DNA from: Gonatopus flavifemur
Taxonomy: Eukaryota > Arthropoda > Insecta > Hymenoptera > Dryinidae
Length of the DNA stretch: 64,000 nucleotides
Reading direction: 5' to 3'
NCBI GenBank assembly: GCA_018340375.1
Contig: JAFFJZ010000004.1
Span: forward strand, 22,852,001-22,916,000
Of this stretch, positions 22,900 through 34,077 are shown piece after piece. The notes below the pieces were generated by a model. That model saw only the letters and a list, made by a program, of their open reading frames with translations. It had not been told where the DNA came from and made no database searches. The position numbers and the translations under genes were made by a program. Position 1 is the stretch's first letter, and each line of letters opens with the position of its first letter.

Positions 22900-23848
22900 T
22901 GTACGGTAGTGTGGGACGTACGGTAGTGCGGGACACCCGTTTTTTTTTGACAGAGTGCAAATATGGCGACACCGACTACTGTCAAACTGCTCTTATGACA
23001 TGAGCTAGTTTTTGAGCTAACACTGAAGCGAATAGTCGCATTAATTTTATTGCGCCCAAACATATTGTGTTAAAATTAGAAAAAAAGTTTTTTTCCAAGT
23101 TCTTGTGAGTGCTATAATTTGAATGAAATCTAGTGGAAAGGGTAAATGTAATGCATGTATGGGAAGTATTTTCATTATATTTTATGATGACATATTAATT
23201 CAAGCCAAAATATGCACACCTCAATTTTTTTTTGTAATGATAAAAATGGCTGACATTCCCCAGTGCGGGACACCGTTTGTACGGTAGTGTGGGACACCAT
23301 TGTAATATTAATCGATTGTGTTTCATTCAATAGAAGTGGTTCAAAAGTGAATTGCCCGTTTTGTTAATTGCCTCCCCCAGTAAATTATGCTCCAAAAGAA
23401 GTGAGTATATAAATTAAGTACATTTAAAGTGCGCTACCACGACTACCAGCTACTTTACATGTAAACATTGCGCTTCTGACAGTGATGAAGAAGACGACGA
23501 ATGAGATGGTTCAAATGCCATTTTTCGTTGTTGTTTTTGCCATTGAAGGTTTTTTAATAGATGCAATTTGATTTTCTTTACATTTTTGGTGTTGTTACTT
23601 CATATTTTGCCAATTTTGGTGGATTTTTTAAAGTATCCCACACTACCGTACAAATTTTTTTCTGTACGAAAATCGATGTTCCACAAAAATGGCTATAAAT
23701 TTTTTCTACTCAACGTAATCAATGTAGTTACTTCAGCAAAAAGTAAGCTGAGCCTTCTAGCTTTCCAATGATCTACATAAGTCTCTATAAAATGGAGTTG
23801 ATCAAATATTATAGGGCAAAACCAAAAGCCGTCCCACACTACCGTACA
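22900..23848. mobile_element. Element with repeated TACGGTAGTGTGGGAC termini
   Basis: GTACGGTAGTGTGGGAC occurs at 22901, a variant follows about 21 bases later, and another lies near 23280. The reverse complement occurs near 23636 and at 23829-23846. The outermost copies form inverted termini. Repeated terminal words at both ends fit a non-autonomous DNA transposon whose transposase binds several subterminal sites. No coding region or target duplication was identified. Confidence 0.6.
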
Positions 23849-24165
23849 CTCCCTTACGGTTGCACCTTGGGTCATGCCACGTTTGGCTCATTACGCATGA
23901 GAATAATGACTCAGAACTAGTCACGTGAAGGTGGCTGCACATCAAGTTACGCCCACCCCTGGGTGTCCACCGCGTGGTGCACTGTGATCTTTATGTTTCC
24001 CGCGATAAAAAGTATTTTCTATGATTATAAGAACGCTCCGTCAAGCGAGTCTACATCCATTCGTTGTGGTTATATTAGTATTCGTTGATTTTCAGTAAAT
24101 CCAAAGAATCCCAGTGAATAGATATTTATGGCATTTCAATTGTTAGATTCACAGCATTATCAGTT
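23849..24165. other. Flank of copy A of the transposase-like gene
   Basis: No terminal inverted repeat like that at 40796 was found here. No gene. Confidence 0.35.
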
Positions 24166-24457
24166 ATGACTCATAAACGTGCTGTTCGATCTGCTCATAT
24201 TTGCCTCATTTTTGGGACACCCAATTTTTCTCTGAAAATATTCTTCCGTCTCACGCAGATGTGCTCTTGTGTTGTTTTGAACAAAGGCGTATACTTTTAA
24301 CATCTCCTACATCACGGAATGTAAGTTTTCACGTTGTTGCAGGTATAGTGGCAAAAAAAATTGAGAATGTATATCATAAAACATTGATTCCAATTGTATC
24401 ACATAAAAGAGTTGTGCCGCTGATACAAACATATCATGATAAATATTATACGGTCCG

Positions 24458-25217
24458 TGTTCAGGATTATAGGACATTTGTATTTGCCGCACACTGGCGA
24501 GTGATTACTCGATGAGAATATCATCATGCGAGATTTGAATCTCATCGTTGTGTGCACGTGTGTGCGAATCCCTTCCTCTTGCCTGTAGGCATGAGGAAGT
24601 AATAATTAGAGTAACAAGACAGTCGTTACGCCGCCGTTCGGGTGATCTAACTTACATGTTTTTATCGTTGGTCACCTCTGTGACTTTTCGCGCCAATTAG
24701 TGGTAAAAGAATTTGTGAACTTCTGTTCCTCGGAAGAGTGTCTGCTGTGCACTCTATTCATACGTTTTTATTAGAGCTGATCTACAGATCAGTTTCACGA
24801 TCTTGATCTCTGCTTTTAGTTCGTTTTCGATACCTTTTGATCGTTTTAGCGGTTGATACCGGAGCGGGGCGTGGCAGCTCGCGTATTCGAACGAGAGTGA
24901 GAACGCGTTATTCGTTCTATCTTTTGTTATTTGAATTTTAAGAGAGTCGTTAGCGTTAAGGTGCGTGATTTGCAATCATCCTTGTGATACGTGAAATTCA
25001 TTTATTTCTTAAATTTGTTTCAATTCTAAGTGGCTTCTTCGAAGCATGAATTTGTTCGTTTGGAAAATAAATCGTTCAAACGAGTTATATGTGATTCGTT
25101 AATGTCCTGGTCATATCCGAACTATAATTTGTTTCAAAGTATAAAAGAAAGTATCTGAGATCTCTCCTTCTGATTGATTCTCCGATCATAACTTTTTCTT
25201 TATTAGTTTCTTTTACA
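24458..25217. mobile_element. Solo LTR, 760 bp, TG...CA with 5 bp duplication
   Basis: It begins TGTTCAGG and ends CTTTTACA. GTCCG is duplicated on both sides (24453-24457 and 25218-25222). AATAAA lies at about 25066. No internal retrotransposon domain is present, so recombination between two LTRs is the likely origin. Leaving it out with one GTCCG keeps the copy A reading frame open. Confidence 0.85.
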
Positions 25218-25321
25218 GTCCGTAAGTCATATGATAGGGGTAAACAATCACAAAAATTCATAAAAGAGGTTGATCAATTCAAGCAAGCGGCTGTTTCTAC
25301 AATGTTCGATATAGCAGCATG

Positions 25322-25444
25322 GGACCGTCCATAAATTACGTAACGCTTTTCCTTTTGTCGTTCTTTCTTGCACCAACTTCAGACATGATGAGTGAGATAG
25401 AGAAAGATATAGTCAATAGCGTTACGTAATTTATGGACGATCCC
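25322..25444. mobile_element. 123 bp MITE, GGACCGTCCATAAATTACG termini
   Basis: Inverted ends GGACCGTCCATAAATTACG and its near complement, with CATG on both sides (25318-25321 and 25445-25448). Leaving it out with one CATG preserves the copy A frame (IAA|CKC). Similar termini are familiar from small arthropod DNA elements. Confidence 0.78.
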
Positions 25445-25689
25445 CATGTAAATGCGTGATGGAATTGCACTGTAATTGTTCTGCCAAGCATCCAGATCAA
25501 TGAAAATGTCCGATATCTATATCTTGCCATTGTCCGATTGGAAGGAAAGTTCCGTTGCTGGAACGTCGATTTCTTTTCTACCAACGGAGATGTCGAATTG
25601 GAAAACTCGCTCCATCAGTGGATAGAATAGAATCTCGGGAGCTCCTAAAACGGCTATTCCAAAGAGTCGACTTCTGTTCCGAGTAGGGC

Positions 25690-25915
25690 TGTGCGGTCAA
25701 TCGATTAATGGATTGAAACGGTTAATTCTTGGCGATTAATCGATTAATTGGATGATTCCGGTTAATCGTTTTCCCGATTCATCGATTAACCGATTAATCG
25801 GAGTATCCCGGTTAATCGATTAACCGATTAATCGACAAAACGATCGACCGTAATCAACCGATCAATCGACTAATCGATTAATCGGAAGAACGATCAACCG
25901 GAATCCACCGATGGG
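25690..25915. repeat. Degenerate CGATTAATCGATTAACCG tandem repeat
   Basis: About 200 bases built from ATCGATTAATCG / GGTTAATCGATT units of roughly 16-25 bp. It is preceded by TAGGGCTGTGCGG, which resembles the ends of some hAT elements. No matching right end was found. Confidence 0.75.
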
Positions 25916-26890
25916 GAGTTTATCACGGCAGACCATCGCCGAAGGCATACGCGACGACCAACATATCGTGCAGCGGTGCCTTTGTCTTAATATATCACTG
26001 GAAATTCTTGGACGATGTGGATTTCATGTTTGTGTCTGTGGTTCACCTTATGTAGGGATATAGTTCACGTTGGATATTATTCTTTGAGAATGGCGCGGGC
26101 ACGGTTCATACATCTAACCTACTACGCCGTCGGCACTGTCAACTGAATTAGGGTAATGATTAATAAAGCACACCCCATTACCCCCCACAAATTGGTACAC
26201 CTTGACGTGGTGTGGGGGCACGGCCGGCCGCCGAGTGCCAATTGTCCCTATATATTGACGTGATGGTCGAAGATATGTGTGCTATGTATTACTGTTTCAG
26301 CTTAGAACATGACCCGAAGGAGGGGAAAACGTCGGCCTTCCGCTCGACGGCTTGACTTGCTGCATGATTGGTGGGGTGGAGTGGTGCCTTCAAACACACA
26401 GTCCACATACACTCTGGGTGGTTCCATCGTACCTGGAGACCGAGCATTTCAAGTGAAGGGGATTGACGTCGAGGTCGTTGCACACCATCAAATGGCAGCC
26501 TGCGTCGTAGTTGATCTCTTCGGCCCGATGAGTAACGTACACCCGATCGCTACAAGCGGACCACGGGTAGTGGGGGTTACCCCCATAAAAGTGGAAGTGC
26601 GTCCTCGAGTTGCCGTTCCCTTTGCTCTCGGTATCAACACTGGATACCCGCTGGCGAGAGTCCAGTGTATCCAGCAGTCTTCGCAGCCTAACATCTCGGC
26701 CGTCAACTTCGTGGCCAAGCTGGCATTCTGCTTGCAACCGGAGGAGTTCAAACTCACGCCGACCACCAAACTCGCCTCTCCCTCTGATCCTCCATCGGGG
26801 GGCGGGGGCCAGAGCTCCAACCAAACCAAACCAACCAACCAAGCTCCGCCAAACCTGTGATCACTGACTGACGACCATCGTCCTCTTGTG
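25916..26890. other. GC-rich insert with an unassigned open frame (26309-26860)
   Basis: This segment interrupts copy A. It is GC-richer than its surroundings. A 183-codon open frame on the plus strand (26309-26860) and a 150-codon frame on the minus strand overlap. Neither has a domain I know, and the plus-strand product ends in a low-complexity SGGGGQSSNQTKPTN tail. A hairpin (CCCCCCACA with TGTGGGGG) lies near 26178-26220. It might be a piece of a retroelement or a GC-rich MITE. The evidence does not decide whether it codes. Confidence 0.3.
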
Positions 26891-27689
26891 TGTTCCAGGT
26901 AGGTGTCCCCCAGGCCCAGACATACATCGTCAATTATTTGGGAGAGTTTTATAAATATAATGACATTTTACCTAGAGCTCAAGATTCATCGTTTCTAGAC
27001 GAAGCAGAAACAAAAGATATTGAACTCAAAGATCCTGATTCTGCGGAGTCACAGAATGTTGACTTACCTTCTACATCAACAACCCAAATGCGAATTAAAC
27101 TTCCACAAACTGCTTTGACAAGTCGAAGATATGGTGTTTCTGATCGAGCGACTGCTGCCATAGCTGCCAGTGCTCTAAAAGATGTAGGGATAATCACTGA
27201 AGACAACATGAAACAATTTATTGATCGAAATAAAATAAGACGAGAAAAATCTCGCATTAGACATAATTTGCAGGAAATGGAGGATCCCGTTTTGGAGGGT
27301 CTTTATTTTGATGGGAGGAAAGACAAAACTTCAGTTTGAGAAGAGATCGGAACTAAACGTTATCAAAGAGAATGTTTAGAGGAGCACATTTCTTCAATAC
27401 AGGGACCAGGATCTCGTTACTTGAGTCATATTACCCCCGTGTCCGGATCTGGCAAAAACATTGCAGGATGTATTTTTAGTCATCTTGTTGAGCAGAAAGG
27501 CACTGACCTTGAAGGACTTCGAGTTGTTGGTTGTGATGTCACTGCAACAAATACAGGCTGGAAACATGGAGTTATACGAAACCTTGAAGTATCTTTGAAA
27601 AGGCCAGTTCAGTGACCGATTTGTCTTCTCCATTTTAATGAGCTTCCCCTTCACCATTTGTTTGAACATCTTTTCTGTTCTCTTCTCGT

Positions 27690-28950
27690 TTGTTTTTTCC
27701 GAAATTCGAGGCTTTATTCTAAAAAACTGGTTTTGGATTTATGATTCAAAGTATTGTCCATCACTGGCCACTACTTTATCTCGTCTTTCGGACAGCATGC
27801 AAATCCCGCGTTGAAAAAACTGGTCATCCTTTGAAGCGATCCAGGAATCGATCCAATTTTTTCCTTCTTCATAAGACCGGAAGTGCTGGTCAGCTAGGCC
27901 GTGTGCCATTGATCGAAACAAGTGATAGTCCGGGGGAGCAACGTCTGGAGAATACGGCGGGTGGGGTAGGACTTCCCATTTCAAAGTTTCCAAGTATGTC
28001 TTGACCACTTTCGCAAGGTGGGGTCGAGCATTGTCATGCTTTAAAATCACTTTATCATGTCTCTCGTTGTATTGCGGCCGTTTGTCTTCCAATGCTTGGC
28101 TCAAACGCATTTATTGCGTTCGATAACGATCATCTGTGAGTGTTTCAGTCGGTTTTAACAACTCATAATACACTGCGCCGAGCTGGTCCCACCGAATACT
28201 GAGCATAACCTTGGAACCGTGAATATTCTGTTTGGCCGTCGACGTGGAAGCATGGCCGAGATATCCCCATGATTTTCTGCGCTTGGGATTATCGTAATGA
28301 ACCCATTTTCTGTCCCCAGGCACAATGCGATGCATAACATCCCTTCCGTCTTTGCCTTGCAAGCAGCTGTTCACAAACACACAAACGCCGTTCAACATCT
28401 CTCGGCTTCAACTCGTACGGCACCCAATTTCCTTGTTTCTGAATCACTCCTATGACTTTCAGGCGTTTCGAAATGGCTGGTTGCATCACTCCCGATAATC
28501 CTGCCAATCCTTGTTGCGTTTGACACGAGTCTTGAACAAGTAATGCCTCCAATTCCGCATCTTCGAAAACCTTTACTCTTCCACCGCCATGCTGATCTTC
28601 GACGTTGAAATCACCGTTCTTGAAGCGTTGAAACCACTCTCGGCACGTTCTTCCACTAATAGCTGCCTCGCCATAGGTATTTGAGAGCATTCGATGAGCC
28701 TCAGCCGCAGATTTCTTCATATTAAAGCAGAAAATTAGAACCTCCCGCAAATGACGAGAATTTGGCTCGTAAGCTGACACGTTTGATCGAGAATAACTTT
28801 ATGATGTAGACACAAATCGACTAATATTTATATGGCGTTATGTTCACAAATACCTAAGCTTCTCGTATGACATCTATGATCTATTTATTTCAACCACCAC
28901 TTACTGCTACAGCCATCTATTGCAAAACGGCGGAAGCAAAGTTATACACC
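27690..28950 (-). pseudogene. Mariner (DD34D) transposase relic, nearly full length
   Basis: The minus strand starts near 28780 (NSRHLREVLIFCFNMKKSAA) with the HTH part, then WFQRFKNGDFNVED, then WVPYELKPRDVERR. A frameshift near 28340 leads into IVPGDRKWVHYDNPKRR and ELLKPTETLT. After a stop near 28111 the catalytic end follows: KHDNARPHLAK and PPDYHLFRSM, with 34 residues between the Asp residues, ending QYFES. All three catalytic Asp positions are present. A 5' terminus (ending ATACACC before TA at 28951) is visible. The 3' terminus at about 27690 is not intact. One stop and one frameshift inactivate it. It truncates copy A of the transposase-like gene. Confidence 0.88.
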
Positions 28951-28952
28951 TA

Positions 28953-29295
28953 ATAGAATGTTCAGTAAAGCATTTTTTTCCTCCTTTTCCTGCTGAAAAT
29001 TCGACAGTATTTTAGCCTCTCTTCTATCGTTTTGTATAGGGTGTATCGTGACATCAGATTGAGCCGATAAGAAAATTTGTCCCAGTGGGGTTTTATAGTG
29101 ATAAACCGATACAACGCAAATGGGTCTTCATCGGATTTTTATGGGTTTCATCGTTTCTTTCCGGTTATGCACTATACATTGTTCTCACCTTCTCCAGTTC
29201 TATATGGTTCAATCGGAAGTTTCCCATACATCTGATACCATTTTTTGCTTATACGAGTTTCATCGTCATGTATGGGGAAGGTACGGCAGAATCTT
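28953..29295. other. Sequence between mariner and P-element gene
   Basis: No domain seen. The possible 5' terminal repeat of the P element should be here, but I could not match it to the 3' side. Confidence 0.35.
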
Positions 29296-29299
29296 TGAC

Positions 29300-29335
29300 T
29301 ATATAAGTATGGACTGCTGGTTGCTAACTTCAGAC
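29300..29335 (+). promoter_or_regulatory. TATA box and initiator upstream of the THAP exon
   Basis: TATATAAG at 29300-29307 is followed about 25-30 bases later by a TTCAGAC initiator-like site near 29330. The spacing is typical for an insect promoter. The ATG of the THAP exon follows at 29528. Confidence 0.5.
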
Positions 29336-29527
29336 TTGTAATCAACATTGAGCAGCGCCACCAGTAACCGCAAACTGGATTGACTGATCAGCTGTTCGGT
29401 GTTGTGATTTGTTTTGAAATACAATCTAACCTCTGATCAAGGGAGTAATTCTTATTGAAATGAGTAGGATGTAATTCCTCAAACTCAATCAACTAATTGG
29501 GATGGAAATTGTTTCTGAAAATTGAAA

Positions 29528-30015
29528 ATGGTGGTGTTTTGTTTCGTTGAAGGGTGTAATTATACCCGATATAAATATAAAAACCGAGAAAATCAACCGC
29601 ATGTACCCTTGTATAGGTAAGTTACATGTTTTACCCTAAAATCTTGATATATATATTTCTTCAACACTTTATGTGAGAGAACTTGAATTATTATGCAATA
29701 AATATAGTGAACAGGTTTGTATTAGATAATCGAAAAATATCTTGCATCAAAATACAATAATAGTATATATGAGATACGTAAAGTACTGTGTCCATATTTT
29801 TAATTTTAGTTTTCCCAGCGATCCAGTACTACGGAGACAGTGTATTGATGCCTTAGTGGGTTTAAATAAACAATCTAATGTATCGAATTTACCCAATACA
29901 GCTAAAATCTGTATGTCACATTTTACGGAGGATTGTCTTGAACAATTTGGTTTTTCACACATTCGATTGAAACCAAATTCTATTCCATCGATATTTCCAA
30001 ACGCGACAGAAATCA
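29528..30015 (+). CDS. P-element-type protein, THAP zinc finger (two exons)
   Basis: Exon 29528-29616 encodes MVVFCFVEGCNYTRYKYK and ends with donor GTAAGT. The next exon starts at 29810 after acceptor TTTTAG and encodes SFPSDPVLRRQCIDAL, then CMSHFTEDCLEQFG and LKPNSIPSIFP. This is a THAP domain: C-x4-C in the first exon, CxxH in the second, and the closing proline-rich motif. THAP domains bind DNA and form the N-terminus of P-element transposases. The frame across the splice is consistent. The domain looks intact, in contrast with the later parts. The end of the second exon is uncertain. Confidence 0.72.
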
Positions 30016-30119
30016 AGTATTCAATAATGATACTTTTTTCAATGAATTCTGGATTCGTTCATTTTCATATTTGGACTTGGAGTGTGATCGTATGTTTTAC
30101 GTTTAATTCAGTATTTCAG

Positions 30120-31600
30120 ATATTGCTCAGCATGATCAAATAGTATCGATGACGGATACGGATTGTGGAACACAATGCTTTCAAGAAGTGCAAATTGAAG
30201 TCCCGGTGTTACAATCTCCAGTGTCAACTGCACCTGATTTAAAGTAAATATCCAAAATGATAAAGAATTCAAAATCCATCTGTAATCATTCCAATCCCTC
30301 CATCTACTACTATCTAAATATTGGATTAATACAACTTCATCGATTTTAATTTTTTTAATCATTATTCTGATGATATAGCATGATTCATTGATAACGAAAT
30401 AAACGAAAACTATTTAAAATCATTTTCATTCCCAGAATTAAATTTAATAGTTCTGTGCATCTCTTAGTATTCCAGTAATGTCTCAGTCCCATTTTATGGG
30501 AAATGATATAACGGAAGGAAACTGTACTGAAAACAATGTACAATCCTTTGAAAGGGTTCGCACTGAAAGCGCATCTTCAACATGGACATCTACAACTCAG
30601 TCGGTTTCAAAGTGAGTTTGCACAAAAAACTTATAAATTGGTACAGAGATAACAAAATGAACTATTAGTGTATAAAAGAATATTCCTCATTTCGAGTATT
30701 TTCTATAACGATTGATAGGAATTACAGTATCATTAAGAGGTTACACAAAAGGGAGTATTCATTATGGAAATTTGATTCAATTAGTCTCAGTGACCAGTGG
30801 ATTGTGGTAACATCAGGTTTCTCAATAGTTTTCAAAAATACTGCTTGTGATTTATTAGTGAAAAATCATGTGATATATAAACCAAAATAATTCCTTCTTT
30901 CTCAGTGTTGATGATAGAGTTCCCTTATGAAAAAACCCGATGTCGGGGAATCATCGGCTGGCTGATCGGTTTTATATCGGATAATTATTGCAGATTTCGT
31001 ATTTTTATCGGACTTGTCTGATAATGAAACCAAACGATGGAGTTTTGATAGTATTGATACAATTGATGATTTAACGATGGAATTACGATATCGGGTTTTT
31101 TCATCAGGGTTGCATGAAAATCATATGCTACTTGAAATTTTAGAATCGAGATCAAACATCTGATGCACAGTGGTTAGAATTTTTTTCGTCAATAATAAAA
31201 AAAATACCATATATATATCGATTTTTCATATATCATATTGAATAATGTATAGGATGCAGCAGTATAAGTCAATTAATTGGGTGATTTCATTGTATTCTTT
31301 TTCAGTTTTCACGGTCCAAAAAAAAATCTGGAAATAATCAAAATGAAGCGTAGTACTACCAAAAAATTACGATTTCCTGGAGATATAAATGAACTTCAGA
31401 TAAAAAATATGAGTCCAGAATCAATGGCGAAAGCTTTGATTATATCAAAAAACGCTTGTCAAAAAAAAAAATTGGGAAATACGACGATTACGGACACAAG
31501 GGTGCCGTCAGAGGAAAGAAGTACGAAGTTTGGAGCACATACTATCAGAATTGAAAGACAAAGGGCTGTTATCAGCGAATACTGCTAGCATGGTACAGGT
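30120..31600 (+). pseudogene. Probable further exons of the P-element gene
   Basis: Candidate exons with GT/AG borders lie at about 30120-30245 (open, acidic, DIAQHDQIVSMTDTDCG), 30478-30612 (SQSHFMGNDITEGN) and 31307-31600. The last holds RFPGDINELQIKNMSPESM and, one frame over, HILSELKDKGLLSANTAS, just before a donor GTAAAT. The latter phrase fits the region between the THAP domain and the catalytic core of P-type transposases. The phases do not all agree, and at least one frameshift (near 31470) is needed, so this part is decayed or mis-modelled. Confidence 0.45.
30922..31109. mobile_element. 188 bp MITE, CCCTKATGAAAAAACCCGAT termini
   Basis: The left end is CCCTTATGAAAAAACCCGAT and the right end is the near reverse complement (ATCGGGTTTTTTCATCAGGG). 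TT flanks both sides. It lies between candidate exons of the P-element gene. Confidence 0.6.
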
Positions 31601-32188
31601 AAATTGTCGAATTACTGCGTTGATTTTTATTAGGTTTTCAGTCAAATTATAACGGAGAAATTGCAAATCTGCATATTCAAACTTTTTCAATACTTGATTT
31701 TTAAATTGTCATTCACTTATCTTAGAAGTTCTCATTGAGTTTTTGACGCTTTTTTTATATGTCTTCACATCTCATCTAATACATTTCAAAAGTTTGTCAA
31801 GAATTTTAAAGAAGAATTCAAGAAAGAAAAATTCACTCATGAAACAAAGCGCATTGTGAGCCATCACGTTTTAATCACAAAATATACTTCCAGAAAAGAA
31901 GGATCATGCTACTATTTGGCATTGCAGCTAAAGCTGATTCAAATAAACTGTGAATTCTCTACCCCATCGATGATGAGAATTTATTGGCCACCAATACTGT
32001 TTGAAGATTTGAAAAATTTTTTTTTTTCTTCATTTATTAAGGCATAAATAAACTGAGGCTGCATACACCTCAATTTCTTAAACCCGGGCATCCACCGTTG
32101 AATATTCTACAAGTTCAAATTGGTCCTCCAACCTTGTCTATAACTTCCAAAAAAACGCAAAATACAAATGTCAAGTATATGCAATCTC
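31601..32188. other. Probable intron of the P-element gene
   Basis: No certain coding part. An open stretch near 31797-32045 follows an AG, but I could not match it to the P-transposase core. GCAATCTC at 32181-32188 is the target duplication of the hAT element. Confidence 0.35.
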
Positions 32189-34069
32189 CAGGGCCGGCTC
32201 GTCCATATAGGCAGTATAGGCGGCCGCCTAGGGCGGCAAGATTCAGGGGGCGGCAAAATTTGGAAAAACAACAAAATCCTAGAAATCATGAGTAAGAACC
32301 ATACTGAACATACACATACACATGACACACAAAATACTTATTAGAAACATTCTCTGTCTTCCTAAGAATTCATGGTGGTTCAATTACTGAATAAGAATTA
32401 CAATTTTCCTCTAAAAAAGAGATTTTCCTCTAAAAAAAGTGTTTTGCAGAAGTCTTTATGCATAAATTTCAGTACACATTTTACAAGAAATAAGTTATTT
32501 TTTAATTCAGTTTCAGAATGGCATCAGAAAGATGACCTGGTGAATGATGATAATTAGGTGATGTATGCAAGACATCAAATGTCGATTGAGTGAGAACCTA
32601 GTTATCATCCGACAATAGCATTCAACATTGTCTCGCAGCAGTATTGGAAGCAGTATCCTAAACGGCACCGAAAACCAACGTATCAATGGTTTCACAGATT
32701 TTCGTTTTCAAAAGTCCGTTTTCCAAACGTTTCGAGAACATTGGTTTATCATGTTGGAATACACGTTTCGATGACGTTTCTTACGTATGCTATGGTACGT
32801 TCTCAGAGGGTTGTCGGAACATCATATGAAAACCAAGTATTTCATTCTCAACCTGCACAAATGTGTATTCATGTAGGTATTCATGGTGAATCGGAAGCAG
32901 AAATTCATACCCTGCAAAAAATTTCCCGTAGAAAACGATAAAATTTTCCCTATGGATTTCAGTGCGGTTCCTGAAACTGGAATTCCGATGCTGTATCGTG
33001 AATTATTTACGATAGAATTCTGTCGATTCTTATCGTATTCTATAGGATTTAAGTAAAATTCACGTGGTTCTAAAGTGAACTTCCCATAGACAAAGTATTA
33101 ATTATTTGGAGAATTATAACCTTTTTTTTGCGAATAATTCTTTTTTCTACTACAGGAATTTTACGATAGAACCAGGTACATTTCTCAAATCCTGTAGGAT
33201 GCGATGAGAATCAATAGAATTCTATCGTAAACGCACGATACAGCATGAGGATTCCAATTTTAGGAACCGTATTGAAACTCGTAAGGAAAATTTTATCGTC
33301 TTTTATGGGACATTTTTAGCAGAGTAGGACTTCGTGTTTTATTTATGAATATCCTGTTGAGAAATCCATGAAGTTGCATAATAAGAACATTTTTTTATGA
33401 ACTGCAATAATATACCATTCAATTTTGAATCGCTTCATTGGAAATTTGTAATATGTGTTTTGTTTTTCCTCCATGCAAGATTCATAGGTTAACAAAAGAC
33501 TATCGTATTGTCGGTGCATTCATCTTTTGTTTCATTGTGTATCGGGGTAATATTGCATGGAGAACCGACGTCTACTCAGGGTTGATCAGCAATTTTTCAT
33601 TTGAACGAGTTTTCAAGTAAGGCAAGTTTTGATTATAATGAATTTTGAAGTATATTATGTGCGTGAGAATTAGAATATAATGAAGCGTACCACCAAAAAA
33701 AGTCGACAGTTTTCAAAACGTGTCAGTGGTGTGGATTTAAGTTCCAGAGAGTACGTGTTTTAAAATTTTTGGAAACCTGCATTTTTTATGTTACGTAAGA
33801 CGTCCGGCAAATATCATTTGTGTGTGCTGAAATATTTCTTCAGAATGTTTCTGAAACATTCCATGAAAATATAGTACTTTATTCCTAATCTATACAAAAT
33901 TTAATTCTTCTATTGTTCTATAGTTAACCAAATATCCTAATTTTCGTGTTCAATTGCGAATTTACGATGCGATCATACCATTCACTGTAATTGACAGGTT
34001 TTTTTACAGGATAGTGGGCGGCGTCTTGGGATTTCGCCTAGGGCGGCAAAATACCTAGGGCCGGTCCTG
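32189..34069. mobile_element. Non-autonomous hAT element, 1.88 kb, perfect 8 bp duplication
   Basis: The termini CAGGGCCGGC and its inverse (GGGCCGGTCCTG) enclose 1881 bp. GCAATCTC is duplicated exactly at 32181-32188 and 34070-34077. Both ends also share GCCGCCCTAGGCG. CAGGG ends and 8 bp duplications are the hallmark of hAT transposons. No hAT transposase frame is visible inside. A second MITE (32910-33324) is nested within. The element sits in an intron of the P-element gene. Confidence 0.9.
32910..33324. mobile_element. MITE nested in the hAT element, ~125 bp inverted ends, TA duplication
   Basis: The left end (CCCTGCAAAAAATTTCCC) and right end (reverse complement CTCTGCTAAAAATGTCCC) continue as inverted repeats through GATGCTGTATCGTG for about 125 bp each. 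TA flanks it at 32908-32909 and 33325-33326. It is younger than the hAT element. Confidence 0.78.
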
Positions 34070-34077
34070 GCAATCTC

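Larger units (their letters stand above)
24166..27678 (+). pseudogene. Copy A of an unnamed transposase-like gene, broken by several insertions
   Basis: Homologous along its pieces to copy B (41618-43888). The ATG at 24166 leads into a part that shares SRNVSFHVVAGIV...IPIVSHKRVV...YHDKYYTVR. After a solo-LTR insertion it resumes at 25223 (KSYDRGKQSQKF...TMFDIAA). After a small MITE it resumes with CKCVMELHCNC and CHCPIGRKVPLLE. After about 1.25 kb of other sequence it resumes at about 26890 with RRYGVSDRATAAIAAS, YFDGRKD, VGCDVTATNTGW and ICLLHFNELPLHHL, and is cut at about 27678 by a mariner. Frameshifts and stops are also present. It is clearly non-functional, but it supports copy B as one continuous gene. 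Confidence 0.75.

Noticed and set aside
22773..23063. Open frames around the TACGGTAGTGTGGGAC repeats
   Set aside because: Short, overlapping on both strands and lying over the repeated tips of a non-coding element.
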